From NCBI GenBank assembly GCA_029210945.1, contig JARGGH010000001.1:113172-177171 (forward strand): DNA of 64,000 bases, written 5' to 3'. The notes under the pieces are model-generated. The model ran no database searches, was not told the origin of the DNA, and saw nothing but the letters and a program-made list of their open reading frames with translations. This DNA comes from Anaerolineales bacterium (GTDB lineage Bacteria > Chloroflexota > Anaerolineae > Anaerolineales > E44-bin32). The position numbers and the translations under genes were made by a program. Positions 8,461 through 17,113 of this stretch are shown piece after piece; positions within the stretch are counted from its first letter, which is position 1; every line of letters begins with the position of its first letter.

Positions 8461-8548
8461 GTGGATTCTGAACGCGCTCTCCGTGGTGGTCGCGTTCATA
8501 CGAGCACTGCGAGGGAATGTAATCCACACGACGCATGCTGGAGAGCGC
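8461..8548. repeat. Two interleaved inverted repeats between hisS and tRNA-His
   Basis: GTGGATT (8461-8467) is complementary to AATCCAC (8521-8527). GCGCTCTCC (8474-8482) is complementary to GGAGAGCGC (8540-8548). The two stems cross each other, so they either exclude one another or form a pseudoknot in the hisS 3' untranslated region. This gap (8389-8581) holds no open frame that I would call. Confidence 0.5.
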
Positions 8549-8581
8549 CTTCGAATGGGTTGGGAGGGCACACGAGATGTC

Positions 8582-9844
8582 TTAGAGCAATCTCTCCAGG
8601 TACGTGATGAGTTCTTCCCTGGCAACATTCTCCTGCTCTCCAGTGTGCATATCTTTGACGGCTACGGTGCCATTCTGGATCTCTTCAGGGCCAAGGATGA
8701 GGGTAAACGGGATCCCCTGCCGGTCAGCGTATTTAAACTGACGTGGGAGCCGCACCGCCTCTGGGTACCACTCAGTGCGGAAACCAGCCGAACGCAGCTC
8801 GGTGGCGAGACGCATCGATTCTTCGGTGCTTTCATCATCAAACGTGGTGACGAAGAAATTTGCCGGGTTTGAACGGATTTCAGGCAGGGCGCCGCTCTCC
8901 TCGAGGACGAGCTGGAAGACCACATCACCCATCGCGAACCCAGTGGCGCTGATCGGGTCGCCGCCGACTGCAGATACGAGGTCATCGTAACGACCCCCGC
9001 CTAGAATGGCGCGGTGGTTACCGGCCACATCACGCGCCTCATATACCGTACCGGTGTAATAATCGAGCCCACGGATGATTGTGGGGTCATATTCGACAAA
9101 TTCACTCACCCCGAGGGCGTCGGTCGATGCAAAGAACGAGACCAGTTCCTCCGAGCGCTTCCAGGCGTTCAGGTCGCCGAGCATTTCCTCAAGCCCCTCG
9201 AGCTGGGTCTCGCTCAAGCCCTGATCCGATGCGTAGGCGCGCCATGCGGCCGCGTCCATCTTCTCACGACGGTCGATGACCTGGAACGTCTTGCCCAGCA
9301 TTTGTCCGCTGATCCCCAGATTGCCCAACTGGCTTTCTACAAGTCTGCGGTTGTTGACCTTGATGCGGATCAATTCAGGGGTAAGCCCGACTGCTTTGAG
9401 CAGTGATGCGCCGACGGCCACGACTTCTGCATCTGCCGCCGGGGTGTCGACGCCGATCAGGTCGATGTTCCACTGGAAGAATTCGCGCGAGCGGCCTTTT
9501 TGAGTGCGTTCGTAACGCCAGAAAGGTCCGAAAGACCACCAACGGAGGGGCAGCAGAACCGCTTTGCCGTGTTGGGCGACCATGCGGGCGAGGGACGGGG
9601 TGAGTTCTGGCCGCAGCGCGATTTCGGAACCACCGCGGTCTTTGAAGACGTACGCCTGTTCTTTAACCAGTTCTTCCCCGGATTTGGCGGCGTACAGTTC
9701 AAGCCGTTCGAGGAACGGCCCATCGTACTCCTGATAGCCAAACGCTTCGGATACAGACCGGATCTTCCCGTGCAGCCACGAGCGGAATGCCATATCCTCG
9801 GGATAGAAATCTCGGGTGCCGCGCACAGGTTGAATCATCGACAT
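8582..9844 (-). CDS. hisS: Histidine-tRNA ligase
   Basis: This 420-residue class II synthetase charges tRNA-His with histidine. The N-terminal RGTRDFYPEDM, class II motif 2 (WSFGPFWRYERTQKGRSREF), the histidine-specific GLDYYTGTVYE near 255 and GGRYDDL near 290 are present. A C-terminal anticodon-binding domain follows. The start ATG has a strong GGAGGAG ribosome site. It lies 36 nt after the MOSC gene in one operon, and its cognate tRNA gene follows on the same strand, an informative pairing. Confidence 0.97.
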   Translation of the reverse strand: MSMIQPVRGTRDFYPEDMAFRSWLHGKIRSVSEAFGYQEYDGPFLERLELYAAKSGEELVKEQAYVFKDRGGSEIALRPELTPSLARMVAQHGKAVLLPLRWWSFGPFWRYERTQKGRSREFFQWNIDLIGVDTPAADAEVVAVGASLLKAVGLTPELIRIKVNNRRLVESQLGNLGISGQMLGKTFQVIDRREKMDAAAWRAYASDQGLSETQLEGLEEMLGDLNAWKRSEELVSFFASTDALGVSEFVEYDPTIIRGLDYYTGTVYEARDVAGNHRAILGGGRYDDLVSAVGGDPISATGFAMGDVVFQLVLEESGALPEIRSNPANFFVTTFDDESTEESMRLATELRSAGFRTEWYPEAVRLPRQFKYADRQGIPFTLILGPEEIQNGTVAVKDMHTGEQENVAREELITYLERLL

Positions 9845-9880
9845 GTGCCGATCTCCTCCATTTTTAAGGCTGAATCCATG

Positions 9881-10324
9881 CTATGGTTCAATAACTTCAA
9901 TTGGGTTCCCTTCGACAAGGACCCCGCCACGCTCGACAACTGCCAGCATGCCGCGGATGCCCTCGGAGGCTTCCTTCAAGCCCGGACGGATGTCCTCAAG
10001 CTTACTGCATGGGTGGCAGGCTTTGACAATCTCAAGCAGCACTTTACCCACCTTCAGCCTGGTACCGACAGGAAGTGTATCGAGCGCTAACCCTGCGACG
10101 GTGATGTTCTCGCGCAGAGCGCCCGGCTCAAGACCGAGAGTGGTTAATTGATCAAGGTCAACTAGCAAAACCTGCCGGCTTGTGCGTCCGAAGGCCTGGT
10201 CGTTTCTCAGCCCTTTCCGGGTGACAGCATCCACCGATCGCATCGGCTGCATCGGGGCGGAGTGCTCGGGCTTGATGAAAAAGTTTGTGATCGTGCCGGC
10301 GGCGGAAGTGGGTATTTTGTCCAT
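9881..10324 (-). CDS. MOSC-domain protein
   Basis: This 147-residue protein is a single MOSC domain, the sulfur-carrier fold of molybdenum cofactor sulfurases. The segment LGLEPGALRENITVAG matches the family's core, and the Cys in CHPCSKLEDI lies where the conserved MOSC cysteine (here in a CHPC motif) is expected. Stand-alone members are often linked to molybdenum cofactor or metal-sulfur handling, but none of those genes is adjacent. The start is the ATG at 10324, because an extended -10 ends nine bases upstream. The longer frame to 10354 has no support. Confidence 0.85.
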   Translation of the reverse strand: MDKIPTSAAGTITNFFIKPEHSAPMQPMRSVDAVTRKGLRNDQAFGRTSRQVLLVDLDQLTTLGLEPGALRENITVAGLALDTLPVGTRLKVGKVLLEIVKACHPCSKLEDIRPGLKEASEGIRGMLAVVERGGVLVEGNPIEVIEP

Positions 10325-10333
10325 GATTGGGCA

Positions 10334-10342
10334 AGTATAGCA
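10334..10342 (-). promoter_or_regulatory. Extended -10 promoter of the MOSC-hisS operon
   Basis: TGCTATACT on the minus strand matches the extended -10 consensus and stands nine bases before the MOSC ATG, implying a leaderless first gene. Confidence 0.5.
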
Positions 10343-10370
10343 TGCCTGTTTCATGAGCGTGTGCGATCTC

Positions 10371-10384
10371 GATACCGTGGTATC
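10371..10384. repeat. Palindrome in divergent promoter region
   Basis: GATACC-GT-GGTATC is a six-base perfect inverted repeat between the divergent MOSC and membrane-subunit genes. This is a position suited to an operator. No cognate regulator is recognisable. Confidence 0.35.
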
Positions 10385-10429
10385 CTATGGCTTGCAGATG
10401 ACAGTTCTTCAGGGAATAAGATCAGCTCA

Positions 10430-11980
10430 ATGACCGTCGTTCCGATTGCCTTCTTTCTCCTGGGCGCATTAATAACCTGGCTGATTCGCGATCGCCATAC
10501 TCGCACACAATGGGTTGTCGCTTCGGTTTCGGCGTTCATCGCCTGGGCTTATGTGCTCTTTCTCGATGTTGGAAGTGCCAGGTCTTTCGGACTCTCCATA
10601 TGGCAGCCCGCCGATTTATTTCAATCCCCGATTTCATTTACGATCGACACAATCACCTGGCCGCTTATTTATGGAGCTGCCACGGTCCTCTTGGCGGTAG
10701 TGCTGACCTGCGCTGCGCAACCGCACGCCGCAACTGCTGGGGCACGCAGTTTCTGGTTCTTTTATACCGGGTCCGCTTTGATTGCGATTATGTCGGCAAA
10801 CTTGCTCACCGTTGTGATCGCCTGGGCGCTGATGGATTTTGGCGCGTTGTTCTTCCTGCTGAAGATTTCAGAGAGCGATTCAGCCCGTCGGTCGATCTTC
10901 GTCAGGGCAGGGGTGAATGCGGTCGGCGTGATGGTCGTGTTTGGCGCTGCGATGGCGAGCGATATCCAGGGAATTACTGCGCTTGACCTCGCTTCAACGA
11001 GTGCTGCCGGGATTTTGATGCTCGCGCTGGCGGCTTTATTGCGGCTGGGATTGGTTCCACTGCATTATGCTCTCCCCACCGTCGAACCATTAAGAAGGGA
11101 GGCAGGAACACTGCTCAGGCTATTTCCTCCTGTCGTGGCGATTTCACTGCTCGCACGAGTTTTCGATGCAGGGCTTCCTCCCGGACTTCGTGGCATCTTC
11201 CTTATTGCCGGTGGGATTGGTGGCATATTCGGAGGCCTCCGGTGGGTGCTGCAAGACGAGATGGTGCGCGCCCGCCCTTTTTTCGTCCTTGCACTGGTGA
11301 GTTTAGGGTTGATCATCGCAGTAATCGCCCCTGATGGAGCGATGGTGCTCGTCGCGACGGGTGTGCTGTTACTCTTGGTCGGCGCGGTCCTCTCTCTCTT
11401 CGCCCAGCACACTCCCTCTCACCGTGTTATTCCTGTGTTAAGCGCGATATTACTCGTGGGTGCTCCTTTCACTCCCGGAGCGATTTACGCCGCTGCGGTG
11501 GCTAATCCAGAGACAGTGGTGACTGAACCCTTAATGAGTTCGTTGGCAGTCATTACCGCTGCTTTGTTGGCGCTGGGATGTATCCACCTCTTCTTCGCAG
11601 CCGAAACCCCATGGCCTATCGGGGAGAGCCTGGGTCGGGTCATGTTCAATATCGGGTTGATACTTCCCATCCTGGCCGCACTCGGGATCGGTCTTTGGCG
11701 GATTCAAGCTGACTACTTCAGAAGTGGTATTTTTGCTTTAACCGCTCTGGTCCTGGGTGCAGGCTTCTTCCTGGGTTTCCGCCGCCTATCCACCGAACAC
11801 GCCAGGAGGTTGAGGCACCTGTTCCAATTTATTGAGCCCGGTCGACTTTATCGACTTATCTGGCGGGTTTCACAGCGAGCGTTGGTCGAACTCAGAGGGC
11901 TCGGAGAACTGTTTGAGGGTGGTTCTGGAATGCTCTGGCTGTTCGTGTTCGTAATTTTCCTGCTGCTCATTCTCCTATGA
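10430..11980 (+). CDS. Complex I/Mrp-like proton-translocating membrane subunit (NuoL/M/N-like), divergent
   Basis: This 516-residue protein has about 14 transmembrane helices and belongs to the antiporter-like subunits of complex I, Mrp and membrane hydrogenases. The motif RLGLVPLHYAL aligns with the family's K-x(4)-P-x-H-x-W-L in helix 7/8, with Arg in the place of Lys. The usual helix-5 Glu (W-E-L-M) reads W-A-L-M here. It starts at ATG 10430, with TAAGAT seven bases upstream, and overlaps the next gene by ATGA. The two following genes are also membrane subunits, and no hydrophilic redox subunit is present. The function as pump, antiporter or regulator is undecided. Confidence 0.7.
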   Translation: MTVVPIAFFLLGALITWLIRDRHTRTQWVVASVSAFIAWAYVLFLDVGSARSFGLSIWQPADLFQSPISFTIDTITWPLIYGAATVLLAVVLTCAAQPHAATAGARSFWFFYTGSALIAIMSANLLTVVIAWALMDFGALFFLLKISESDSARRSIFVRAGVNAVGVMVVFGAAMASDIQGITALDLASTSAAGILMLALAALLRLGLVPLHYALPTVEPLRREAGTLLRLFPPVVAISLLARVFDAGLPPGLRGIFLIAGGIGGIFGGLRWVLQDEMVRARPFFVLALVSLGLIIAVIAPDGAMVLVATGVLLLLVGAVLSLFAQHTPSHRVIPVLSAILLVGAPFTPGAIYAAAVANPETVVTEPLMSSLAVITAALLALGCIHLFFAAETPWPIGESLGRVMFNIGLILPILAALGIGLWRIQADYFRSGIFALTALVLGAGFFLGFRRLSTEHARRLRHLFQFIEPGRLYRLIWRVSQRALVELRGLGELFEGGSGMLWLFVFVIFLLLILL

Positions 11981-12609
11981 ACGGGATAGACAATTTTCTG
12001 CTTGATCTGCAAATAATTCCAGCGGTTGCTGCACCGTTGGCCGCAGCCAGCCTTCTATTGGTTGATAGGAAGGCGTGGAAGATCTACATCCTGGCAATCC
12101 AGTATGTGATTGTCGCCTGGTTGGTCCTATCGTCGCTTCCTGGAGAGAGTGCTGTTGTTAAGCTTGTGGCCGGTCTCATATCCACCGCGATTCTCTATCT
12201 TGGCGCAGGCCGGTCTGAGTTTTCATCTTTGGAGAGTGGTAATGTCGAGAATCTCCCGAGGGGCAGATTCTTCTGGCTCACTGCGGTTTTATTGGTGGTG
12301 ATTGGTACGCTTGGTGTTTCTCTTGAACCCTGGATGCCAATCGAAGCAGCGCAAATACCCGTTCAGCAGGCGGCAACTCTCCTGGTTGCGCTGGGGCTTC
12401 TGGGTCTTGGATTATCGGTCGCTCCTCTGCAAGTAGGGGTGAGCCTGATGACGATCGTTTCTGGATTTGAGATTATATACAGCGCACTGGAACCCTCACT
12501 GGCGATAGTCGCCCTGCTGGCACTTGTTCATCTGGGTCTGGCGCTCGTAGTGAGCTATTTTGAGATTATCCGACACGATTCTGCCAGCGAGGAATCCAGA
12601 ACGACATGA
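11977..12609 (+). CDS. NuoK/HyfE-like small membrane subunit
   Basis: This 210-residue protein has six or seven transmembrane helices. Its size and position between two antiporter-like subunits match HyfE of hydrogenase-4-type complexes. The C-terminal half (LGVSLMTIVSGFEIIYSALE) resembles the NuoK-like stretch with a buried Glu. It overlaps both neighbours by four bases, so the three are co-translated. The assignment leans on context, because sequence similarity is faint. Confidence 0.55.
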   Translation: MNGIDNFLLDLQIIPAVAAPLAAASLLLVDRKAWKIYILAIQYVIVAWLVLSSLPGESAVVKLVAGLISTAILYLGAGRSEFSSLESGNVENLPRGRFFWLTAVLLVVIGTLGVSLEPWMPIEAAQIPVQQAATLLVALGLLGLGLSVAPLQVGVSLMTIVSGFEIIYSALEPSLAIVALLALVHLGLALVVSYFEIIRHDSASEESRTT

Positions 12610-13994
12610 GCGCACCCCTTGTGCTGTTCTCTTTTTCGATGCTCACGGTTGTCCTGACATTAGCGTTCCGGAACGACACCCGCGCTGCAAGCACTCTGGC
12701 TTCAGTGGGCACCCTGATCTCAGCCCTTTTCATATTCTTCGTCCCGATCGATCAAGCCGCCGAGATCTTTGGAAACACTTTCAGGCTTGAACCAGACTGG
12801 CGGCTGCTTGGTCGGGCGCTCGTTCTCGATCAGGTGACCCAGCCGATGGTGGGGTTTCTCTACCTGAGCGCCAGCTTCTTGCTGCTGCCTGCATGGTTAG
12901 CCGGCGGATCGAGATACATTCCTGCCCTGGCTGTCGTGATGTCGACCGCTGCTGGGGCAGCCCTGATGGCACGTCCTTTTCTTTATGCTGCGATCTTCAT
13001 CGAGTTCACCGCAATCGTGGCCGGACTGATTTTGGTAACACGGAAAACACCTCGCAACCTCGGCGCGCTGCGCCTGTTAACGTTGTACACACTGGGCATG
13101 TTGATTATTTTAATTACGGGGTGGCTGCTCGACCAGGGCGGAATCACCAGCGCCACAACCGGGATGATCAACCGGGCGACGATGATAATGATCTTCGGGA
13201 TCGCGGTGCTGATCCTCGTGCCTCCGTTCCATATCTGGCTTATCAACGCTTCTACCGAGGCTAATCCTTATGCACTATCATTCGTCGTGATTACGCTGCA
13301 ATCTTCAGCTCTATTCTTCCTTCTGCGATTTCTAGATGTCTATCCATGGTTGCGCGAGAACCAGTTAACATTCCAATCGATCCGGGCAGGTGGAATGGTG
13401 TGCCTGATTGTAGGTGTCCTGTTCGCCGCCGGTCAACGTGATCTGCGAAAAGTTTTGGCGTACATGATTGTGGCCGATATCGGCTTTGCTTTATTGAGTA
13501 CCGGCGTCGGCACATCGGCGGGTTATCAGCTTGCTCTCGGGATGACAGCAAGCCGAATCGTCAGCCTGGGGGTCCTGAGTCTGGGGTTGAGCTTGTTGAT
13601 CGAACCGTCTCCTGCCGGACCCATCGTTTATGACTCGTCCGCTGGGAGCGTCATGGCCCGCCTGGCTGTATTTGTCGGAATGCTTTCCATCTCGGGTTTC
13701 CCGCTAACGGCCGGGTTCCCCGGGCGGTGGTCGCTTATGACGGTGTTGATGGACTCCGGATCGATAAATGCCTATCTGGGGTTTGTAACCTATCTCAGTC
13801 TCAGTGTTGTGACTCTTTGGTGGGGGTATAAGCTGTTCAGGGGAGGCATCAGAGGAGGGTGGATGCAGGTCAGCCTGGAGAACAGCTTCCTGCTGCTCGG
13901 TGTGGCGGTCATCTTTTTGCTGGGTCTTTTCCCCCAGCTAACCTATCCATGGATCGTCGAGTTGGTCTCTGGTCTTACCCGGCTGTTTGGATGA
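12606..13994 (+). CDS. NuoN/NuoM-like proton-translocating membrane subunit
   Basis: This 462-residue protein has about 13-14 helices and clear Proton_antipo_M character. PPFHIWLINASTEANPYA matches the PFHxWLPdA motif, and RDLRKVLAYMIVADIGFALL matches the conserved segment that contains D-x-K-R-x-LAYSSI in complex I. The helix-5 Glu is present (FIEF), but the expected helix-7 Lys seven residues before the motif His is Leu. The upstream partner has the opposite pattern. It ends the three-gene membrane set, and a coiled-coil gene follows 33 nt later. Confidence 0.72.
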   Translation: MSAPLVLFSFSMLTVVLTLAFRNDTRAASTLASVGTLISALFIFFVPIDQAAEIFGNTFRLEPDWRLLGRALVLDQVTQPMVGFLYLSASFLLLPAWLAGGSRYIPALAVVMSTAAGAALMARPFLYAAIFIEFTAIVAGLILVTRKTPRNLGALRLLTLYTLGMLIILITGWLLDQGGITSATTGMINRATMIMIFGIAVLILVPPFHIWLINASTEANPYALSFVVITLQSSALFFLLRFLDVYPWLRENQLTFQSIRAGGMVCLIVGVLFAAGQRDLRKVLAYMIVADIGFALLSTGVGTSAGYQLALGMTASRIVSLGVLSLGLSLLIEPSPAGPIVYDSSAGSVMARLAVFVGMLSISGFPLTAGFPGRWSLMTVLMDSGSINAYLGFVTYLSLSVVTLWWGYKLFRGGIRGGWMQVSLENSFLLLGVAVIFLLGLFPQLTYPWIVELVSGLTRLFG

Positions 13995-14027
13995 GAGAGA
14001 TAATTCCTGGGGTGGAAGGATAGCGGT

Positions 14028-15185
14028 ATGGATAACGAACAGATTATCAAGAAGCTCGAGTGGCTTGACGAGCAGAGAAAGAACGAAGCAGAGGCTGTGC
14101 AGCGCCTGAGGGCACATATTAACGGACTCGGAGGTTCTATCGCCTCTGTCTCAAAGCAGATGGAGGATCTTTCAGGCGAGGTCTCACGTCTGGCGGCTAC
14201 TGCTGGTCGGATTTCACAATTCGATGAAGCGCTGTCCAAGCATCGCGCTGAGATCTCGCGGCAATTGGAAGATGCCGAAAATCGGCGCACGAAGAAGGAA
14301 AAGCAAATCGAATCGCTTCGGACAAACGACCACCGAAAAGTTGTGAAATCTGTCGATGAGCTAAGACGGGAGCTGGCCCGCCTGGATGCTATCAAAGATA
14401 TTCTGGTGCAACAGAGTGAGGAAGATCAACGTTTAAATCGAGGGCTGGGCGAATTAATATCAAGATTCAGCGAAACCGAAACGCTCCTGGAGGACTGCAC
14501 ATTGCGTTTGGTCTCTTTAGAAGAGGCAAATGCGCAGGAATCAAAACGCATCAACGAAGTTCAGACCGACCTGACAGGCATCAAGCGCAAGGTCGAGGAT
14601 CTGCGCAACATGATCGATTCCACGGATGATCGCACTCGCAAATTTGAGGTGAGTATCGGAGAGCTAAAGTCAAGCGACAAAGAACGAAGCGATCAACTTG
14701 AGACATGGACCGACGAACAGCGCATGAAGTTGGTAGATTTCGAAAAGAGGTGGTCGGATTGGGAGAATCGATTCGACGCTTTTGAGGTTGTCGCGACGAA
14801 CGTAGAGGAAAAGATCATCGCATATGATCAAACTCACCGGGCGATCAAGCAGATGCAGGGCCAGCTTGAGGACTTGCTTGAACGGTTGGAACGGCGCATC
14901 ACTGAGGTTAGAGAGATGCAGCGACTGGCTGAGGATCGTATAAAACAGGATTGGGCTGCCTTCGTCTCAGATGAGACAAAAAAATGGACCACGTATAAAT
15001 TGTCCAGTGAAGAGCGCTGGAAGGAGCATCAGCGTGTGCACGAAAAACTGAGCGTGGCCGTTGAAAAGCTGGAGGCTCTCCGCTCGGAGATTCGGGAGGA
15101 CCTGGATTTGCTTGTTGAAAGGCAAGCCCGCCGGGTCAACGAATTAGTCGCGCTGACCCGCGAATGGGTAAAAGATCAGGATTAG
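14028..15185 (+). CDS. Long coiled-coil protein
   Basis: This soluble, highly charged 385-residue protein is almost entirely heptad-like (Glu, Lys, Arg, Leu, Gln), with no membrane segment and no enzymatic motif. It resembles SMC-like or Tropomyosin-type coils without nucleotide-binding ends. An AAGGA ribosome site precedes ATG 14028. It lies between the membrane-subunit trio and selB on the same strand, 32 nt before selB. A structural or scaffolding role is plausible, but nothing in the sequence names a partner. Confidence 0.7.
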   Translation: MDNEQIIKKLEWLDEQRKNEAEAVQRLRAHINGLGGSIASVSKQMEDLSGEVSRLAATAGRISQFDEALSKHRAEISRQLEDAENRRTKKEKQIESLRTNDHRKVVKSVDELRRELARLDAIKDILVQQSEEDQRLNRGLGELISRFSETETLLEDCTLRLVSLEEANAQESKRINEVQTDLTGIKRKVEDLRNMIDSTDDRTRKFEVSIGELKSSDKERSDQLETWTDEQRMKLVDFEKRWSDWENRFDAFEVVATNVEEKIIAYDQTHRAIKQMQGQLEDLLERLERRITEVREMQRLAEDRIKQDWAAFVSDETKKWTTYKLSSEERWKEHQRVHEKLSVAVEKLEALRSEIREDLDLLVERQARRVNELVALTREWVKDQD

Positions 15186-15217
15186 TTTCGTATGTTGAGG
15201 ATCGATGAGGACCGAAG

Positions 15218-17113
15218 ATGCGGGTGATAGGTACGGCCGGCCACGTGGATCACGGAAAATCGGCGCTTGTTCAGGCGCTGACCGGGATTAACCCGGATCG
15301 TTTGCGTGAAGAGCAGGAACGCCAGATGACAATTGATCTGGGTTTTGCCTGGTTGACGCTTCCCGGAGGCGAGCAGGTTGGGATTATTGATGTGCCTGGT
15401 CATCGGGACTTCATTGAGAACATGCTAGCTGGAGTAGGGGGAATCGACGCCGGATTGCTTGTTATCGCCTCAGACGAAGGCGTCATGCCGCAAACTCGTG
15501 AGCACCTCGCCATCTTGGACCTGCTACAGATCGAGCGAGGGATCGTCGTTCTGACAAAAACAGACTTGATCGAAGACCCCGAGTGGTTGAGCCTCGTGCG
15601 TGATGATGTGCGTTCGCTCTTGAAAAATACTGTGCTCGCTGAGGCGCCAACTATGGCGGTTTCTGCACATACTGGCTCTGGCTTGAGCGAGCTAACTGAG
15701 GCGATCGAATCGCTTCTGGAAGATACGCCATCTCGCCGCGATATCGGGCAGCCACGTTTATCGGTCGACAGGGCCTTCACAATCTCCGGTTTTGGCACGG
15801 TCGTTACCGGAACACTTGTCGGCGGCGTCCTATCAATCGGGGATGAGGTCGAGATTCTTCCCCAGGGCCTCCGCGCCCGGATTCGGGGCCTCCAAACCCA
15901 TAAGGAGAAGATCGAGAAGGCTGTCCCCGGAAGCAGGGTCGCGGTGAATGTCACCGGAGTCGATGTCGACGAACTGAACCGCGGGGATGTGGTCGTCCTT
16001 CCAGATACGCATAAGAGCACGAAACGGATCGACGTGCAATTCCAGCACCTCGATTCAAGCAGCCATCCGGTGAAGCACAACCAGAAGGTCAAGCTGTTCG
16101 TCGGTGCCGCTCAGCGACTTGCACGTGTTCGCCTGCTTGGTGCCAGCGAGCTGCAGCCGGGCGAGGAAGGGTGGCTGCAGCTCGAATTGGGTGCCCCGAT
16201 CGTTGCGGTGAGAGGGGATCGGTACATCCTCAGACGGCCATCACCACCTGCGACGATCGGTGGGGGTGTGGTTGTGGATGCGCATCCCGAACGGCGTCAT
16301 CGCCGGAAAGACCGGGCGGTGATTGAGCGACTGGAGCACTACCTGCTCGGAGAGCCTGAAGATGTGCTTATCCAGAGCTTGCAGCGGCTAGGTCCTGTTG
16401 GGGTGCAGGCGATCTTGGACCATGCGAGCATGGATGCAGATGAACTGGAGCAAGCCCGCAGCAAAGCGCTGGAGAGCGGCAGGATACTGGTGTTGAACAC
16501 CGGCGTCGAGCATGGCGAGATTTATGTAGATCAGCAGACCTGGAGAGATTTGGTTGAACGGATCCTCGCCGAGTTGAAGTCATATCACTCAGAAAAGCCG
16601 CTGAGATCTGGAATGAGCGTGGAAGAGCTCCGGAGCCGGCTGAAACTCACACCTAAAATCGCGAGCGCGGTGTTTAATGGAGCCGAACAGAAGGGGCTCC
16701 TCGAGACAACCGGGCAGTTGATCCGCGAGAAGGGTTTTGTGCCTGAGCTTTCCATCGATCAGGAGCAGCGTGCACAGCAGCTCATGGGGAAATTTGAGAG
16801 ATCTCCGTACTCACCGCCGTCCGTGAAAGAAACGATTGACCTGCTCGGTGAAGAGGTGTTCCAATACCTGCTTGGAACGCGGAAATTGTTCCAGGTATCT
16901 GAGGATGTCGTCTTCAGGCGTGAGGACTATTTCGCGATGGTTGAAGAGATCGTGGAACTTGTTAAGCAGAACGGGACGATTACCGTTGCCGAAGCCCGCG
17001 ATCATTTCAATACTTCACGTAAATATGCGCTCGCTCTTTTAGAGCATCTGGATGCTGAAGGCATCACCATCCGCGACGGTGATCTGCGCCGCCCAGGTCC
17101 TGTGCAGGCCTAA
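15218..17113 (+). CDS. selB: Selenocysteine-specific elongation factor SelB
   Basis: This 631-residue translational GTPase delivers Sec-tRNA to UGA codons with a SECIS element. The G domain shows GHVDHGKS (G1, residues 7-14), the switch II DVPGH (G3) and TKTD (G4). EF-Tu-like domains II and III follow, and about 250 residues at the C-terminus are winged-helix repeats typical of SelB rather than EF-Tu. The length is normal. No selA, selC, selD or selenoprotein gene is visible in the window, so the rest of the pathway must lie elsewhere. It converges with the amidohydrolase gene and overlaps its end by four bases. Confidence 0.92.
   Translation: MRVIGTAGHVDHGKSALVQALTGINPDRLREEQERQMTIDLGFAWLTLPGGEQVGIIDVPGHRDFIENMLAGVGGIDAGLLVIASDEGVMPQTREHLAILDLLQIERGIVVLTKTDLIEDPEWLSLVRDDVRSLLKNTVLAEAPTMAVSAHTGSGLSELTEAIESLLEDTPSRRDIGQPRLSVDRAFTISGFGTVVTGTLVGGVLSIGDEVEILPQGLRARIRGLQTHKEKIEKAVPGSRVAVNVTGVDVDELNRGDVVVLPDTHKSTKRIDVQFQHLDSSSHPVKHNQKVKLFVGAAQRLARVRLLGASELQPGEEGWLQLELGAPIVAVRGDRYILRRPSPPATIGGGVVVDAHPERRHRRKDRAVIERLEHYLLGEPEDVLIQSLQRLGPVGVQAILDHASMDADELEQARSKALESGRILVLNTGVEHGEIYVDQQTWRDLVERILAELKSYHSEKPLRSGMSVEELRSRLKLTPKIASAVFNGAEQKGLLETTGQLIREKGFVPELSIDQEQRAQQLMGKFERSPYSPPSVKETIDLLGEEVFQYLLGTRKLFQVSEDVVFRREDYFAMVEEIVELVKQNGTITVAEARDHFNTSRKYALALLEHLDAEGITIRDGDLRRPGPVQA

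Noticed and set aside
9500..10090. 196-codon open frame opposite hisS and the MOSC gene
   Set aside because: It crosses two well-supported genes on the other strand and shows no family features.
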